Assembly: GCA_016789245.1 (NCBI GenBank)
Contig: JAEURM010000088.1
Location: forward strand, 1 to 7,684
Reading direction: 5' to 3'
Length of the DNA stretch: 7,684 bases
Origin: Anaerolineales bacterium
Lineage (GTDB): Bacteria; Chloroflexota; Anaerolineae; Anaerolineales; UBA6663
Below, piece after piece: positions 6,410 through 7,684 of this stretch; positions within the stretch are counted from its first letter, which is position 1; the number at the start of each line of letters is the position of its first letter. A program made the translations under genes and the position numbers. The notes beneath the pieces are model-generated. The model did no database searches and was not told where the DNA came from. It saw only the letters and a list, made by a program, of their open reading frames with translations.

Positions 6410-6436
6410 ATCCGTTTACATCCGCTCCATTCGTTG
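6410..6436 (+). repeat. 9-10-bp phased tandem repeat upstream of the EamA gene
   Basis: ATCCGTTTAC (6410-6419), ATCCGCTCC (6420-6428) and ATTCGTTG (6429-6436) follow head to tail, closely matching the array at 752-780. The array ends 6 nt before the EamA ATG. The rest of the gap (6374-6409) holds only a weak hairpin without a T-run. Confidence 0.5.
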
Positions 6437-6442
6437 AAAAAA

Positions 6443-7342
6443 ATGTCTCGTCTCGTTGGTTTTCTACTGATTATTCTTTCAGCGGCGGCTTTTGGCACGC
6501 TGGCAATTTTTGCACGTTGGGCGGATGACGCGGGCGCGGACGGTGTAACCACGCTGTTTTTTCGTTTCGCGCTCTCGGCGGTGGTGATGGTGAGCGTGCT
6601 ATTGCTCCGGCGGGAGGCGTGGCCGCGCGGCGCTGATTTAGTGCGGCTCATCCTCATGGGCGGCGTAGGCTACTTTGGCCAATCGCTGTGCTACGTCACC
6701 GCCATTCAGTACGCACCGGCTGGCTTGGTGGCGCTGTTACTGTATTTGTATCCCATCTTCGTCACCATTCTCTCGGTCATTTTTCTCAAAGAAAAACTAA
6801 CCCGCGCCAAAATTGTGGCGCTGGTGCTCGCCAGCCTGGGCACCGCCCTCACCGTTGCACCAGAAGAGGGCGCAGTAGGCGGCCAGCAATGGATTGGCAT
6901 TGGCCTCGCGGTACTCGCCGCCGCCATTTACTCGATTTACATTTTGGTGGGCACGCAAGTGATGAAGCGTGTGAGCGTGGTGCAATCTTCTAGCGTGATT
7001 ATGAGCGCGGCGGCGATGAGCTTTGGCGCGGCCATGCTGGTGGGCGGCCCGCAGTTGCCCACGGCGGCGTTCAATGGCTGGGTGGCCATCATTGCCATCG
7101 TTATTATTTCCACGCTTCTGCCCATTCTCTTGTTCTTAGATGGTCTCAACCGCATCGGCCCCGTCAACGCTTCTATGCTTTCAACGCTAGAGCCGGTTGT
7201 CACCGTTCTGCTAGCCGTGTGGTTGCTCAATGAAACGCTTCGCCCCATCAGCCTCGTTGGCGGCGCATTTATTCTATTGGCCGTCCTCCTACTCACCCGC
7301 GCAGAAATGGAACGGCCAACCCCCGTAACATCATCGCCATAA
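6443..7342 (+). CDS. EamA/DMT family transporter
   Basis: A 299-residue hydrophobic protein with the two-repeat, ten-helix layout of the drug/metabolite transporter superfamily: EamA repeat 1 at about 5-138 and repeat 2 at about 152-285. Both repeats show the usual late Pro and charged-turn pattern: YLYPIFV with LKEKL (101-107, 115-119), and LEPVV with LNETL (249-253, 262-266). Members export or import amino acids, nucleotide precursors or other small metabolites across the cytoplasmic membrane; the substrate is not predictable. ATG 6443 is preferred because the family N-terminus begins directly with the first helix. TTG 6434 would add only MKK and lies within the repeat. No clear ribosome binding site is visible. 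It is separated by about 70 nt from the upstream operon and probably has its own promoter. Confidence 0.92.
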   Translation: MSRLVGFLLIILSAAAFGTLAIFARWADDAGADGVTTLFFRFALSAVVMVSVLLLRREAWPRGADLVRLILMGGVGYFGQSLCYVTAIQYAPAGLVALLLYLYPIFVTILSVIFLKEKLTRAKIVALVLASLGTALTVAPEEGAVGGQQWIGIGLAVLAAAIYSIYILVGTQVMKRVSVVQSSSVIMSAAAMSFGAAMLVGGPQLPTAAFNGWVAIIAIVIISTLLPILLFLDGLNRIGPVNASMLSTLEPVVTVLLAVWLLNETLRPISLVGGAFILLAVLLLTRAEMERPTPVTSSP

Positions 7343-7405
7343 GGGCAAAGCATTCGGCAATGCGGCTCAGAAAACTCTGCATCTTCTCGGCCGAATGCCT
7401 CGCCC
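7343..7405. repeat. Long imperfect palindrome, REP-like or terminator-like, after the EamA gene
   Basis: GGGC (7343-7346) pairs with GCCC (7402-7405), then a symmetric 3x3 internal loop, then a perfect 9-bp stem GCATTCGGC (7350-7358) with GCCGAATGC (7390-7398). An inner hairpin is likely, CAGA/TCTG around AAAC (7368-7379). No T-run follows. It begins directly after the EamA stop codon. From memory, similar GCATTCGGC/GCCGAATGC elements next to CGCCCCTAC are repeated in Anaerolineae-type genomes; this was not checked. Confidence 0.65.
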
Positions 7406-7418
7406 CTACATCGGCCTA

Positions 7419-7445
7419 TTTCGTGTAATTCGTGCAATTCATGGC
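7419..7445 (+). repeat. 9-bp phased tandem repeat, TTCGTG type
   Basis: TTTCGTGTA (7419-7427), ATTCGTGCA (7428-7436) and ATTCATGGC (7437-7445) are three consecutive 9-bp units of the same pattern, ending directly before the -10-like box of the last gene. Confidence 0.6.
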
Positions 7446-7450
7446 AAAAT
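7445..7450 (+). promoter_or_regulatory. -10-like box of a possible leaderless promoter
   Basis: CAAAAT ends 6 nt before the ATG at 7457, the same spacing as TATAAT before the ATPase gene. It is a weaker match (two mismatches to TATAAT), no -35 box is evident, and no Shine-Dalgarno sequence lies in between. Confidence 0.35.
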
Positions 7451-7456
7451 AGAAAA

Positions 7457-7678
7457 ATGCTTACTCGCCACCAAATCCTCCACACCCTCCAAACCGCCCT
7501 AGAACCGCATAACTACGTATACGCCATGTGGGAAGGTGGCTCCGCCGCTTTTGGCCGCGCTGATGAATGGTCTGATGTGGACGTGCAAATTGTGGTGGAA
7601 GATGAACGTGTGTCCGAGGCGTTTGCCGCCGCTGAAGCCGCATTGCTATCCCTCTCGCCGTTTGAAATCCTCTGGTAA
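7457..7678 (+). CDS. N-terminal part of a nucleotidyltransferase, stopped early
   Basis: 73 codons with the polymerase-beta-type nucleotidyltransferase signature: GGSAAFGRADEWSDVDV (27-43), containing the GS motif and the two metal-binding aspartates, Asp40 and Asp42. Such enzymes transfer a nucleotide to a protein, an antibiotic or RNA. The third carboxylate and the C-terminal domain are missing: TAA comes after ILW at 7676, and TGA follows one codon later. Relatives with this N-terminus (MLTRxQIL...YAMWEGGSAAFGR) are, as I recall, over 200 residues long, so the frame is probably broken by a small indel near 7670, or the gene is truly truncated. Only 6 bases remain to the window edge, so the continuation cannot be seen. 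The start is the first ATG after the repeat at 7419-7445. Confidence 0.65.
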   Translation: MLTRHQILHTLQTALEPHNYVYAMWEGGSAAFGRADEWSDVDVQIVVEDERVSEAFAAAEAALLSLSPFEILW

Positions 7679-7684
7679 GTGTGA

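Noticed and set aside
7343..7405. Classical rho-independent terminator for the EamA gene
   Set aside because: The stem is good but no U-tract follows, so it is listed as a repeat.

Overview
The window looks like a piece of a free-living bacterial chromosome, GC-rich by eye, with every supportable gene on the + strand. The best guess is Chloroflexota (Anaerolineae-like), at moderate to low confidence. The reasons are in-gene palindromes of the CCCCCTCTCCC/GGGAGAGGGGG type, intergenic repeats of the GCATTCGGC/GCCGAATGC and TTCGTG-type that I recall from such genomes, and -10 boxes placed about 6 nt before start codons (leaderless transcription). No phage, IS, CRISPR or RNA gene is visible.

Layout: (1) 2-724 is the 3' end of a short-chain dehydrogenase, probably the C-terminal half of a bifunctional class II aldolase/dehydrogenase of rhamnose-type sugar catabolism. 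(2) 725-1189 holds a palindrome, a strikingly good sigma-54 type -24/-12 promoter, a small four-cysteine protein (836-1054), then an extended -10 promoter and a strong terminator hairpin in front of the next gene. (3) 1190-3031 is the translational GTPase TypA/BipA, closed by a textbook terminator. (4) 3104-6373 is a tightly packed three-gene operon with 8-nt and 4-nt overlaps: an ABC-type AAA ATPase, an unassigned protein resembling a circularly permuted ATP-grasp ligase, and a calcineurin-like metallophosphoesterase. Its transcription probably starts at a TATAAT box 6 nt before the first ATG. (5) 6443-7342 is an EamA/DMT ten-helix exporter. (6) 7343-7456 is a repeat-rich gap followed by the start of a nucleotidyltransferase that stops after 73 codons at the window edge.

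The most interesting item is the three-gene operon. A ligase-like protein coupled to a phosphoesterase and an ATPase could form an undescribed small-molecule or peptide-modifying pathway, but no substrate can be read from the sequence. The ligase-like gene carries two in-frame palindromic repeat insertions in opposite orientation. Other points of note are the sigma-54-like promoter in front of the small Cys protein, the possible attenuator before typA, and a set of related 9-10-bp phased repeats in three intergenic gaps.
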